A stretch of 64,000 bases of DNA. Origin: Arcuatula senhousia (taxonomy: Eukaryota > Mollusca > Bivalvia > Mytilida > Mytilidae). Made by a program: the position numbers and the translations under genes. This document shows positions 45,277 through 56,795 of the stretch, one piece after another; position 1 is the stretch's first letter; every line of letters starts with the position of its first letter. Under the pieces are notes generated by a model that saw only the letters and a list, made by a program, of their open reading frames with translations, did not search any database and was not told the DNA's origin. Location: assembly GCA_963971305.1 (NCBI GenBank), contig OZ020309.1, positions 9,913,001 to 9,977,000 on the forward strand. The letters run 5' to 3'.

Positions 45277-46330
45277 ATATATATCATTTCACCAAGAGAT
45301 AGGCTGATGTCAAAAAAAGCCAATTATTTATCAAATAAAATGGACAAATGGACCTGTAAAAAAAGATCTCTATCACAAATTATTCCACGTAGGCACCTTA
45401 TGTTTTAAGAAAAAAAAAGAACAAAAAACTTTTTTTACCTTTAATTGATTGTCAATTTAACATTTATTGGGTTTAAGGTTGGAAGTAGACATAGTTTAAA
45501 AAAAAAAAAAACACATTTTTTGTAATTAACCTTTCGCAGTTTTTATAATTTAAAAAGTTGAAAAATAAAAGTATATTTGTCTTTTGATTTCTGCAATGAA
45601 ATAATCGGGGGTATCCACTATATCTATGTTTTTTTTTCTGGCATGGATGATGGACTATATGTATTTCTTAAGCTACTGTCTCATCAAGATTGTGATAAAT
45701 CTACGATCCAATGATTTGCCACAAGAAAATTGTTAAAAACAGAAATGAACTTTCTGTACTTTAGTCTTTAATTAGTTCCCTTTCTACTTAATTTAGTATA
45801 CAACATTATCAAGCAACTACACAATATTTTATAAAAAAAGGATATGGAGAAATGAACATGAGACCATATCACATGTGTAAACTCCAACTGTTATATCGGC
45901 CTGTTTTATATGTATATATATATATCTCATGTATATTCTTTCATCACATACACAAAAAGGGACAGTGCTTACATTATACAGCTTGGCCGTGATAATAATG
46001 CTTTCAAAATGATGTGAAATAACAACATTCTAAGTTTGTCACCAAAATCCTTACCAGAACAAATGGAAAGTAGAAATCTTATTTATACTTAATTTTTATG
46101 ACCTAACTAACTGTATACGAATAAAGAGCCATTGTCCGTCATTCACTTATCCGTAGGGTATATATAGTGACATATTTGTTCTTTGTCATACCCCTGTGCA
46201 CATTTAAAAAACATTGGCTCATCCACAGTTCTCCATTTTAATGTGTTTTGATGCATAGTATATATTTAGTTTTGAATATTTTTTGGTGTCCGACCGTAAA
46301 AACAGTACGCTGACATTTTTTTGAAATAAA
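45277..46330. other. AT-rich intergenic, nothing recognised
   Basis: Homopolymer A and T runs and a (TA)n stretch at 45910-45925. No gene is supported. Confidence 0.4.
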
Positions 46331-46467
46331 CAAGAGGCTCCCAGGAGCCTGAATCGCTCACCTGGTCTTGATATCAACCATATGAAGACTTTTGTACAGC
46401 TTGATTAGCTGAATGTTTAAGCAAGAAAAAGCGTTTCTTTATCTGCAATAGTTTTCATTCTATTAGC

Positions 46468-46503
<36 letters not shown>

Positions 46504-46889
46504 CGCTATTTTTCACCTTTAAGGGGCTGTAACCCCTAGAAGGGATCATCTGTCAACTTCGACCAAATGAAGACTTTTGTAGAACTTTTGATTCTGAAGC
46601 AGTAAGGTGGCATCAGATCTCATCTATCTCTGACACTTTTTGATTTACAAGCAAAAAACAATAGTCTGACCCTCCTGGTCTATTTTTAGTAACGGTGGCC
46701 AATTTTTTTGACGGATCAAAAATTGAAACACAAGTTTGGTGCAGGACACCTTAAGAATCATTAATACGAAGTTTCATTAAATTCTGTTCAGTAGTTTCAG
46801 AGGAGAATATTTTTTGAAAAATTGTTATCGGACTACAGACGACGACGGACGCCTTGTGATGGCAATAGCTCACATGGTCCAGGTGAGCT
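46331..46889. repeat. Short family A element
   Basis: Complete ends (CAAGAGGCTCCCAGGAGCCT and TCCAGGTGAGCT) but only one core unit, interrupted by an A run at about 46468-46500. The (GAC)n tract near 46838-46850 is short. Confidence 0.8.
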
Positions 46890-47329
46890 AAAAAGGGATT
46901 CAAGATTGCAAGAACTTAGAACCAATCTAACATTCCCTTGGAAAGATCTATTTGATTTTTTAATATCAAATACTAAATCACCCCTAGTAAGGTGAGTTCA
47001 CGTAAGAATGGTTTTGATAAATAATTGTGTTTCGATACGATAATTTAAATCACAAAAATACAAAACTGATACCAAACGAATTCAAACTTGATTACTTATT
47101 TCTACATCGGACAAAACAAATCAATGCCTTACCATAACTAAATCCACGTGATTCTTGGTAAGATTTGTTCATTTCTCGTGAAGTCCTCCAGATGAGGCTT
47201 ATTTACCAGGCGTGTAAATATAAAGACTTGCTCCCCTCTATCAATATTGCTTGCCATACGAAAAAAAAACCCCACTGTTTTCGATATGATTTTTATTGTA
47301 TGTTAATTTTTGTGCTTTGTCTGAGATTA
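46890..47329. other. Decayed upstream part of Penelope-like remnant
   Basis: Mostly without similarity I can state. Scattered words before 47330 may derive from the same element. Confidence 0.35.
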
Positions 47330-48300
47330 TTGAAAAGTGGTTGGGTTAGGTTGCTCAATTTTCTTATCGACAACACATTTGTTCAGTTTGGTGGACGTGT
47401 TTTTCAGAAAACAATAGGAATTCCAATGTGTACTAATTGTTCACCTTTGCTTGCTGATTTGTTTCTCCATTCATATTAACCGGACTTCTTACAATCTCTT
47501 CTAGACAAAAAAGATCGTTGACTGGCTTTCTCTTAACCTCACCTTTTTTACTTTGATGATCGATGTTTTCCTTTCACTAAACAATTCTCGATCAGGTGAC
47601 TTTCTACATCTCATGTATCCCCAGGAGCTTGAGATAAAAGACACAACAGATTCTAGGAAGTCTGCTTCATATTTAGATCTTCATCTCGAAATAAACTTTC
47701 AAGGAAAACTTTCATCAAAACTCTATAACAAACGTGATGACTTCAGCTTTCCTGTTGTCAACTTTCCTTTCTTGTGTTGCAACATTCCGTCCGCTCCAGT
47801 TTATGGAATTTACGAATTACTAGTGATTCGTTAATTCAGAGTTTGCGGTAATCACATCGATTTCTTCGGCAGAGGGTCACGTTTGATACAAAAATTATTA
47901 TCATAAGGTTATGTTGCTCCTCGGTTGCTGTCGTCAATCAAGAAATTTTACGGTAGACATCATGCACTCATTGACAAATATGGGATTTCCATCTCTCAGA
48001 TGAGTGCAGATTTTGCATGGTTTTTCCATGGAGATATGATATAGATCTATATCATATCTCCATGGTTTGTCAAAGGGTATTGTTTTGTCTTCCTATATCG
48101 GATTTGACACACAGAGCACCTGAGTTCACTCTCATTACGACTAGAGTGCGCGTTGTTAATTGATATTCAATAGGTATTGTGTTTCTGTGTTTTATATGGT
48201 TTTTTCTGTGTTAACTGGTTTTGTTTCCGCTCTTTCGGACTTTGAAATTCGGATGCCCCATTGGTACCTCGGCTTCTTCTAAACAAGCTTGATAGTAACT
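47330..48300 (+). mobile_element. Degenerate Penelope-like element (RT remnant)
   Basis: Frame pieces at 47330-47477 (FLIDNTFVQFGGRVFQ, then IGIPM and SPLLADLFL) and 47559-47834 (LEIKDTT, SASYLDLHLEI, KLYNKRDDF, VNFPFLCCNIPSAP) are the palm and downstream parts of a Penelope-like reverse transcriptase. The catalytic YxDD area at about 47545-47575 is shifted and disrupted, and stops separate the pieces. Further decayed coding sequence (AAATATGGGATTTCCATCTC) follows to about 48130. It is inactive. Confidence 0.8.
48026..48065. repeat. Perfect 40-bp palindrome
   Basis: Each half reads CCATGGAGATATGATATAGA, and the sequence equals its own reverse complement, centred on AGATCT. The relative at 21523 has no such insert. 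Confidence 0.95.
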
Positions 48301-48459
48301 TTAAAACGTTAAATTTTCACTTTGTATCCACTGTATTATTTATAAGCACCATAGCGATCAAGTATGTCGGTTCTTTGTGGTGATAGAACTCTAAATCATT
48401 CATTGTTTTGACGTGGGGTGTCGGTATTTGATTCTTTTACATTAATCGATAAATGTTTC

Positions 48460-48870
48460 TTAGCTAGTTGTCAGTAACTTCGAGTGTTCTCAAGAGAGTT
48501 CCTCCTGTCTTAGGTTCTCTCTTGTTGAATTGAACTTTTGTCGATTGAGTTTTACAGTGTGTTTTATATGACGTATGCTTTGTGCAAGCTTATAAAAAGG
48601 GGGAAGGTTGGATCCAAAAAAACTAGTTTAACCCCGCCACATTTTATATGTGCCTGTCCTAAGCCAGGAAACTTGCCAAAGCGTTTGTTTGTCATTCTGT
48701 GTTAACTTTTATGTCAAGAATTGGGTCTTTCGATGATGATTTAGGGATTGGTTTTTCCGTTGTGATTTTTTGAATTGCTGTTTGCTTATGTTTGTTGTGT
48801 CGTGTACACTTATTCCACATCTCAACATCGTCTATATGAAAAATGACACTATGCGAGGACGGGGGACACT
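48460..48870 (+). repeat. Penelope-like tail repeat
   Basis: Follows the RT remnant and shares GTGCCTGTCCTAAGCCAGGA and neighbouring words with 25190-25800, and inverted with 50880-51450 and 60890-61110. Confidence 0.6.
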
Positions 48871-49383
48871 TGGCCATGTGAAGCGATCTTATTATTATCT
48901 TGCACTGTCCTTCTTAAACAACTAAATGTTTTGTCATAAATGTATTTATGGTAAATTAATTTCTATCAATCATGTCCTTTACTTCGTGATGTTTTTGCTC
49001 TATTTGCTCCTTGTGGGCGCCTGATTTGGTCAATAAAATATTGTCTATTTTATTTTGTTTATTGAATGCTTGATAATTTAATGAGAATTCATTGACAGGT
49101 TTAATAAGATAAGAGGTTGCGTATAATGAATAATTTGAGTTTCATCTCAAGTATCAAATATTTATTAAGAAATAAAAGGGGGTTTGATAGAGTTCTGAGA
49201 GCAGAAAAGTTAAAACAATTGATACATAATCACAGTTTTAAGAGTCTTTGGATTAGACAACAAGTCGAGCCCACAAATTTCCTCTTCTCCGTTAAAATCT
49301 ATCTTATAACTGACGGCAGAAAAAAAACCCCTTTTAAAAAAAAAAAAAGTGTCGTTCCCTATTATTGTTTGCTGGCGTTACGA
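48871..49383. other. Non-coding, 3' flank of IAP-B
   Basis: AT-rich, presumably holding the IAP-B 3' UTR just left of 49384. The 49117-49300 frame matches nothing I recognise. Confidence 0.4.
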
Positions 49384-49598
49384 CTAAGGAAAGAAAATCT
49401 GCAGACGACCTCGAATGCCCTTTCTGCACACAGGACAGTTTGTCAATTTATCGCTGCAAGTCTGGCAACAGCACACGTGCTTGCAGGGGTAGAATATCAT
49501 CTCTAGTGGCTTGTCAAAACAAACTTTACACAAATACCGATTGGAATCGGATTCAGCACCATTGCGGTTTTGTTGGGGGCTGGTACTCTCTTCAGCAC
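49384..49598 (-). CDS. IAP-B exon 4 (RING finger, stop)
   Basis: The acceptor CTTGTTTCAG is followed by a short polar linker, then a complete RING ([19 protein letters not shown]), and IFFP before TAG at 49384-49386. It lacks an ATG, so it is missed by start-to-stop scanning. Length 215 completes the frame set by the three other exons. Confidence 0.92.
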
Positions 49599-52500
49599 CT
49601 GAAACAAGAAGAACATATGATAAGCAGTTTCAGTATTATAACTGAAACATTTGCTTTAAGGTTAATGTGAACACCTATACTGAAAAAAATTCTGTCATTA
49701 AACATTTGATTTTATGGTCTAAAATGAAACATGTTATTAATAACCTTTATTTAAAATAAAAATAAGGATAGATCACCATGCTCGTTTCTGCTATATAAGT
49801 GGTTAAAGTATGCCTAAATTACAATAGATTATATAGGAAAGGCCAAATTTTAGGCATAAAATCATGTCTCAGAAAAAAATCCTTACAATAGGATCTTGTT
49901 TTTATTTTGTCAAAAGTTATATTTTTACCTATATATTAAAATAAAACATAGAAAACAGGGGGGTCACCAGCTTAGATTTTTGTCTACTATTCAATTCCAT
50001 TGTAAATTTAGGGTAATTTTGAAGTGAGTTATCTCCCTTGTTTTTGTCAAAAATTGCGTTATTCAAGAAACGATTGATGCAATTCTTAAACAATTGAATA
50101 TTTATTACTAATTTCAATAAATTCAAATATTCTATTTTTTATAATTGACTTAATAGACACTGGTCTTAAATTTTGCATTTTTAAAGGTACAAAAGTCATG
50201 TGACACCTGTCTGCATTAACCTTAAAAAATATGGGATGTGGAATAAGAAGTACACAACACAACCTTTACAAAAATCAGTTCACAAGTTGCAATTTTAAAA
50301 GCAGTCAGCAGCAATAACCTTCATTATGAGTGGCCATCGCTTCTCGATCCAATATGTAATACAAAGATATGAAGAGGTCAACTCTTGTCCTTTAAAGCCA
50401 AAGGGATATCTGACAATATATATATAAGCTTTTAAATGGGATTTTACTCCACATAATCTTTTTAGCAGGTGGAAGGGTGATATTCCAAATAAGATTTCTG
50501 AAAAGGACACTATAATATTAAACAATCTTACTAAGTTTCCTTTTATTTTGTCAATTAGTTTCAGAGAAGAGGGTTTTTGAAAGTTACATGACGGACAGAC
50601 GGAAAGACACCAAAAGCACTTGGAAGGTAAGTTATTCAGATTCAAAACCAATACATTTATCGCGAAGAAATGTGTCCTTCTTTTCATAGAACAACCAACT
50701 AGACTAAGACGACGACCACTAGAATGGCGGTCTTCTATGGAAGACGTCATCTTCGCTAGCCAAGGGTTATTTCATCTTGATGACGGATAGCGGATCTTGC
50801 AAAGATGGGAAGACGTATGTCGCCAGCGTCTTAAGATATTTGGTAAACAGGAAGTAGATGAGTTACGGCCATAAGTAAAAATAATGAGATGTGGAATAAG
50901 TGTACGCGACACAGCCCACAATTAAACGGCAATTTTCACAATGGACAACCGCCAGCAGCCTTCAACGAGGCCATTTGGCACTGTTCGCGGTTCTGCATTT
51001 GGCCCATAGTCTAAATAAAATGCATATAATTCAAATCCAGCCCTGAAATAGTCACAGATAGACCCCCTTCTTAAACAAGGAACAGAAAACATCAAAAAGA
51101 CAAGTACAAACGAAAGCTTTGTCAAAGATTCCTGGCTTAGGACAGGCACATGTAATATGTGGCAGGGTTAAACTAGTTTTTTGGACCCAACCTTTCCCCT
51201 ATCGATATTCCTAGACAAAGCACAAAAACTAAACACACAATAAAAATCAAATCGATCAAAGTCCAATTCCACTAGAGAGAAGCTAAGACAAAAAACAAGA
51301 ACAAACAAAAGGACGGTAAAGGAACTCTCTATAGAACACTCGCTGTAACTGACAGTTAGCTGAGAATCATCAATCGACTGATGTAAAAAAAATATCAAAC
51401 TATCGATTTTAAATCAGACACAACACTTCAAACAATACTGATTTAGTGACGTGTCATCACACAAAACCGACACGCTTGATCGCTATAATGCTTAAAGATG
51501 ACAATAGTAAAAACGTTTATGGACGTTTTAAAGGAAGTATCAAGTTATCAATATTTCTGCCAAAAAACACTAAATTCAAAGATTTAACCAAGATATTCAA
51601 TTCATATCCTTTCCGTAATAGATTTTCAAAACAATTTTTCATTTCTAATGGATTGCTTTAAATTTGTGAGCTTTATAAAAACATTACCATAAAATTCAGG
51701 ATGTCATATTCCTTTCACTATAAGAAAACGACGTGCACAATTAAATTTTTCAATAAGAGATCGATACCTGTGGAAGAATTTAGAAAAAGATTTTACTAAT
51801 TTGTGGTATCGATAACCTTGTTTTAATAATTGTTCTGTAATAAAACGGTTTTTATTATTAAAATCAGAAACACCACTGCAGATCCGAGCATATCTTACTA
51901 ACTGTGAAATGATGACGGCGCTAGTGGAACATCTCCTTCAAGAAAAGGGAAATTTATAATAGGGAAGGTAAAGTCGTCACGTTTTAAAATCATATACTTT
52001 GGTTTGTAATTTTCCATCAATAATCTAAATCTAAAAAAGGACATCTATCACCGGTGATGTTACATTTGTTCAAGGTTAATTCAGAAGGATAGATATCTGT
52101 AATTAAATTGGAAAATGAAGGATTATTGAGTGCAAGATTGATTTACACCATATAGTAATATAGGAGGAAGTTACATGCATGCCAAATATCAAAAGGCTGT
52201 GTCATTTAGTTGGCTGGAAAACTGCGACGGAAATTTTTGTGATGCCGCAGGACGACGCAAGACGACGGATGGTGCCAAAGTGGCTCGCTTAAGCAACATG
52301 TTGCAGGCGACCATGTATACACTAAAAGAGCAAGAGGTTCGATCCTTTTATCTATAAGAAATGTTTAATTCAATGGAAGTTTTTGAATAAACATAAAGAG
52401 TGTATAGTGCGCAAACAAATTTACCATTTTTCTTGATATAACTTCTTTCTTACATGTCTTAAAGTAATTACAAGTATATCATTCGGTAATTCCTTGATAA

Positions 52501-55500
52501 CTATTTCTTGTATTTAATTCGACAAAAAGTTGTTAAATGAATTTCATTTATATGGAAATGAAAGGATGAAAAATAAATAAAACAAAATGTGGTCAAATGT
52601 ACCTGATGTTTCCTCAAGAAGTACAGGAGCGCTAGGATCGACTCTCTCCTTGTATTGGTCCAGCTGTGAAACTAGCTCTCCGTATTCATCTGGATAAGGC
52701 ACTATATAGAAATTTGAAAATAAAGCTAAATAAATAGCTTCGCCGAGCGCAGCATGATACGACCGCAACAATTTGAACCATGTACATTGGCAGCCAAATA
52801 CGGATAGTCTATTGTTTTTGGTCACATGCACCCCATGGTGGACTTGCAAAGCTTTTTGACACATGCATCCTGTGGTGGACTTTAAAGTGCATATTTGACA
52901 CATATATAATTTCATAAAAAAATCTTATTTCTATATTCATAGACAGTTTGACCTGTTTTAGTCCCTTTTGACCCTTTTTTCTTAAAATAACAAGGCCCAC
53001 AAACCCCAAAATGCGATAAAAAGCTTACTCTAGACGTAAATATTATCATCATATTAAAACTTCATAATTATTGGCTGGCCCACTACAGCTAAATTACTTG
53101 TGTAAAACCATTTGCCTTGACCAACTTTTAAAAATAGCGTTTTTTCGGCCTTGCGACCCCTAATACCTCAAAAACAGAAAGAGATATTGCTTATCTGATC
53201 AAAACGGCAGAAATTTTCACAAGGATTCCAATGAAAAAAAGATTTTGAAAATCGGACCAGAAATTAAAAAGTTGATTTTTGGGAGTGGGCCCTCTTTGGT
53301 CCCCTGTAGCAACATAACGGTACAATATACTACTATCGAATGTGACACATTTTGTTGACAGAATTTTATAAGGAATTCAATAAAAAAAGAATTTTCAAAA
53401 TCGAATGAATAATAAACATTCTACAACAGTTTTGACAATACACCCGTTTTAGCCCCTTTTGGCCCTTTTTTCTAAAATGGCAGGGGCCACCAACCCCAAA
53501 TACAATAGGAACCTTTCTCTAGTGGTTACAAACATCATATCAAAATTTCATAACAATTGGTCAATATTTACTCAAGTTATCGCACGGAAACCAAATGCTC
53601 CCAGACGACGACGACGACGACGACAACGACAACGACGACATCGCCATAACATCATACGATTGCAAAAATTTTGCGGTCGTATAAAAAGCCATTGGCCTTT
53701 ATTTGATGAACATTGTGTTGATATTATTTATTTTGATTTGATTTGGAAGTGGAAAAAAATACTGGGCTGAGATGAACAATTTATAAGTTGCTGTGTTCAC
53801 AGGTACTTGTCCCAGAAAAAAATATACATCTATACTCAGTGTTGTATAGGAGTATAGTGATATTTTTTTCTGAAACAATTGCATGTGGCTATGTTCAAAA
53901 AGAAAGCAGAGACTTACCGAAAAAACATTAAATCATATCTAGAAGTTGAACCAGGTATATTCACACGCTGACGCGAGGGTTATCCTCGACCTGTGCATAT
54001 CTAGCATCATGTATTATTGTTTTGAATTCTTGTAATTTAAGCTTTCTTTCTTCTAGTTACATTTATTTGTTTCCTTAAGAACTTCATTTTAGTATCTTTC
54101 AGAAAACTTTTTTCTGTGGTATCCCTATCACAGTCTGACAGAGAAAAGGGCGGTTTCAGGATTTTACTTAAAAGGGAAGGCGTAACACATTTTTTATTTT
54201 TTTTTTGTTTTTCACGAGGATTTTGTGCAAAAAAAAACAACCCATAATTTTTGTCAGTTTTAGGGTTGGGTGTTAAGCCCCGTATACGCATTTCCTTGGA
54301 TCCGCGCCTGATAGAATTAGCTATATTAGCTAGTACTGTGGTTAATTATTATTCGTATAGGGTGTCAATTTTCGTGGTTTTCATGGGTGACCTTCATCTA
54401 CGAAATATGAAACTCAACGAAAAGAAAATTTAACATTGATCTGTATGCAAGAGACGTCAGAACTACGAAATTAAAGATCATCGACTTGATCCTTTTTCAT
54501 CAAACAACGAAAATTGGTACCCACGAAAATAAACGAATCCTCAGTATGTACTCACGTTCATTTTCACGGAGATATCCTTTAAACCCCTGTATATCTTCAT
54601 CAGAGTAGCCATTTTCCAGTGCAATACCGCTAATAGTACGGTGTAAATGCCTCTGTAGTTCTGGGTGAGTCACTGGGTCGTGCTCGGCGACGAAAACACA
54701 AAGAGGGTACCATCTTTTGTGCTCCTCCCAAACGTCGTCGGTTTCTTCCCAGTTTTTTAAAGATCCTCCACAGTAGAAGCATTTCACCCAGTCATCAATG
54801 CCTTTACATACAAAGAAAGTATAAAAAAGTGAGACAATTGTTCAAACAGATTTAGCATCAGAGAACTAACAGACGGACACAAGTCAAAAGTAACAAATGG
54901 TATCTCGTTTCTCTGTACAGTGCATGTGTGTGGTCAGATAATATGAAATACTTTTTTGCACATATAATACGCGTTTCGTGCGTTAACATCACAAAATGCA
55001 CACATGCACACTCTATAAAATATTTGATGAGCATATGTATGCTCTCTATCATTGTCTATAGCTATGAACTGTTGATAACTATATAATAAAGGCGTTAATG
55101 GTGTGCGTCTTAACAAAGCAAAAATGGAACCCTTTTTGAGATGAAATATGGTCAATGCTCCTTTGGAACGCTTGCTTTCTTGTTGTTTAATAAAAATTAT
55201 CTTTGAAAATGGTTTGAATGACAAGCTTCAATAACTTTTATGCTACTCCTTTTACTCATTTGAAGGTCATATCCTTAACTTTGTCGTAGGGTCTTTGATA
55301 TTATCCAAAGGAACAAACAACCTGAATACCACGAAAGCAGTTCTTCCTTAAGCAAGAGTTTCATATATTTTTTTCTTCTAAGAATATGTGAAAAAAGTAC
55401 AGATATAAGACTGTTTATGTACAGGGGCGGTTTAGACATCCATCTGAACATACCATACCTATATATTTTCACATATTGTTAAATTACCTAAATAGAAAAA

Positions 55501-56007
55501 TCCAGCGTTCGCTAGATTACCGGGAGTTGGTGTTCTGTTTAACCATTGGTTTCCAAAAGACCTCAGTCTTATTTCTCTATCAGCGTACTCAGGGTGCTTT
55601 GGTCCAACGTGGTGTACACTGTTAAGTCTATTCAGCTGACGATAGCCTACAGGGAAATTACTGCATGAGGTAGGATCACGGACAAACGGACATAAAGGTG
55701 CAAGTCTGCGGTGCTCACCTTCCACCGTATCATTTTCTTCCCAGGAATGTAAGATTACTTTACAGAATACGCACTGCACACGGTCCTCTTTCCCAAGGTA
55801 GTAAAATCCGTTCCTTGCCAAGTCGCGTTTGTCAACAGGGACTGACATTGGCCAGGAGTCAAAAGTTTCAAGCCTGTAGCGCTCAAATTTCAGTTGATCC
55901 ACGCAGCCTTCGTGGTGCTCCGTAGTACAGTGATTATGACCACAGTCGTGTGTCTCCATGCCTCCATCGAGAGCTGCTTCATTGCAACCCCTCTGATTAA
56001 CAACCAT
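49384..56007 (-). CDS. IAP-B: inhibitor of apoptosis (BIR-BIR-UBA-RING), four coding exons
   Basis: Exons 55488-56007, 54556-54801, 52603-52701 and 49384-49598 total 1080 bases, 359 codons plus stop, all GT-AG and phase 1 as in IAP-A. The N-terminus holds a His/Cys-rich stretch ([16 protein letters not shown]). BIR1 has LETFDSWP and [14 protein letters not shown]2 is split by the first intron (AGFFYLG, then [12 protein letters not shown] and [13 protein letters not shown]). The UBA-like part is [11 protein letters not shown] and [15 protein letters not shown]. The RING reads [24 protein letters not shown] and CPVC. The family acts as E3 ligases limiting caspase activation and tuning innate signalling. 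The introns host a clean family B element and a MITE, both very close to splice sites. An acceptor at 56033 upstream of the ATG implies another 5' exon. Confidence 0.9.
49599..50879. other. IAP-B intron 3, mostly unassigned
   Basis: AT-rich. Near 50560-50620 there is a decayed GACGGACAGACGGAAAGA end of an interspersed repeat, and 50747-50768 matches the end of the hairpin element at 24443-24514. No exon was recognised. Confidence 0.4.
50880..51450 (-). repeat. Penelope-like tail repeat, inverted
   Basis: Reverse complement of the 48460-48870 block (TCCTGGCTTAGGACAGGCAC, CAACCTTTCCCCTA). The minus-strand frame at 50922-51149 is a translation of it. Confidence 0.6.
51451..52602. other. IAP-B intron 3 continued, unassigned
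   Basis: Contains a GACGACGCAAGACGACGGA word near 52251 but no bounded element or exon that I can support. Confidence 0.35.
52603..52701 (-). CDS. IAP-B exon 3 (UBA-like end, linker)
   Basis: The acceptor is TTTCTATATAG and the donor CATCAG|GTACAT. Encodes [20 protein letters not shown] and a short acidic linker. Length 99 against 129 in IAP-A; the difference is in the linker. Confidence 0.88.
52731..53687. repeat. Family B element, single uninterrupted copy
   Basis: Starts with the AGCTTCGCCGAGCGCAGC word and GATACGACCGCAAC. Ends with (GAC)n (53604-53640), ACATCGCCATAACATCATAC and a stem GATTGCAA/TTGCGGTC followed by GTATAAAA. About 957 bp and free of nested elements, so it serves as a reference for the nested copies. 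The inverted pair TACGACCGCAA/TTGCGGTCGTA brackets it. It begins about 30 bases from IAP-B exon 3. Confidence 0.85.
53688..54335. repeat. Intron sequence with dispersed G/C-run repeat at 54140-54312
   Basis: The 54140-54312 segment reads inverted relative to other copies and ends CCTTGGATCCGCGCCTG. The rest is unassigned. Confidence 0.4.
54336..54544. mobile_element. 209-bp TA-flanked MITE beside an IAP-B donor site
   Basis: Ends CTGTGG and CCTCAG flanked by TA (54334-54335, 54545-54546). The inner words TTTTCGTGG and GGTACCCACGAAAAT match the MITE at 23218-23419. It lies in IAP-B intron 2, ending 11 bases from the exon 2 boundary. Confidence 0.6.
54556..54801 (-). CDS. IAP-B exon 2 (BIR2 zinc core and UBA-like start)
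   Basis: 246 bases, as in IAP-A. The acceptor is TATGTAAAG and the donor GAAC|GTGAGT. Contains the C-x2-C pair and [13 protein letters not shown]. Confidence 0.92.
54802..55487. other. IAP-B intron 1, nothing recognised
   Basis: AT-rich. The open frames here are short and unsupported. Confidence 0.45.
55488..56007 (-). CDS. IAP-B exon 1 (start, His/Cys-rich N-terminus, BIR1, BIR2 start)
   Basis: The first ATG is at 56005-56007, and a second in-frame Met is 16 codons on. The donor is TTTAG|GTAATT. The 25-base leader begins at an acceptor (ATCATTACAG) at 56033, so the promoter is farther right. Confidence 0.9.
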
Positions 56008-56032
56008 TCTTTCTGATAGAGATAAGATGATT

Positions 56033-56599
56033 CTGTAATGATAGAAAAAAATCTAGACGACAAATTCAACAGCCATTAGTTATAACCTGTAAGGATTTCG
56101 ACCATCGGTATCCATGCAAGCTAACAGCCAACATAAATTCAAATCGACGATTCCGTGCAATATTTTAAAAGGCCCTCAATGATGAAGCCATCATTGGCAT
56201 GAGTGTCTTTTTTTGGATAAAGTCAGATTAAACTGTTAATTAAGATATGGACAGAAGGCACGCGTTTATAAAAATATTATGCTCATTAGAGCCTGTTGTG
56301 CTTATATGGTTCATTATATTTACCCTTACCTATCAGTCAAATAATTAAGTGGCGATCAATTGAAAGTAGTTTCCTTTTTCGGTCCCAGCACTCAATTGTA
56401 TAACAACTCTTGGCATGACTGTGCAAACTCAATATCCAACTGCATAACAATAGTCTGCTTTCAGTTTATTAGTTATAACAATTTTACCTTCCCGTTCTGA
56501 ATTTCGCTTTCAAACTTCCATTTTCAAATTGCGTCGATTTTAAAAGTACCTACGCCCTTAAAGAAGAAGACACGTGTTCATATGATACACATTACCCCG
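56033..56599. other. Upstream of IAP-B, presumed 5' intron or promoter region
   Basis: No clear non-coding exon, TATA box or other motif could be singled out. Confidence 0.35.
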
Positions 56600-56795
56600 C
56601 TTAACATGCATCAGGCATCAAACAGAAAGTGGAAGCCCGACAGGTCTCAAAGTCGCTAGTCATTATACCAAACCATTCTGCAAAATTTTAAATCATTCTT
56701 ATGTACGGATTACGAGTGAGAAAAGCTTGACGGAATTCGAAAGGACGGACAAAAGTAAAACTTAATTCCCCCGGCATGTCGTCGCGGGAGCAAGA
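56600..56795. repeat. Family D fragment
   Basis: Contains AGAAAGTGGAAGCCCGACAG, AAACCATTCTGCAAAATTTT and the terminal hairpin-like TTCCCCCGGCATGTCGTCGC then GGGAGCAA, as in 2375-2973. Confidence 0.55.
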
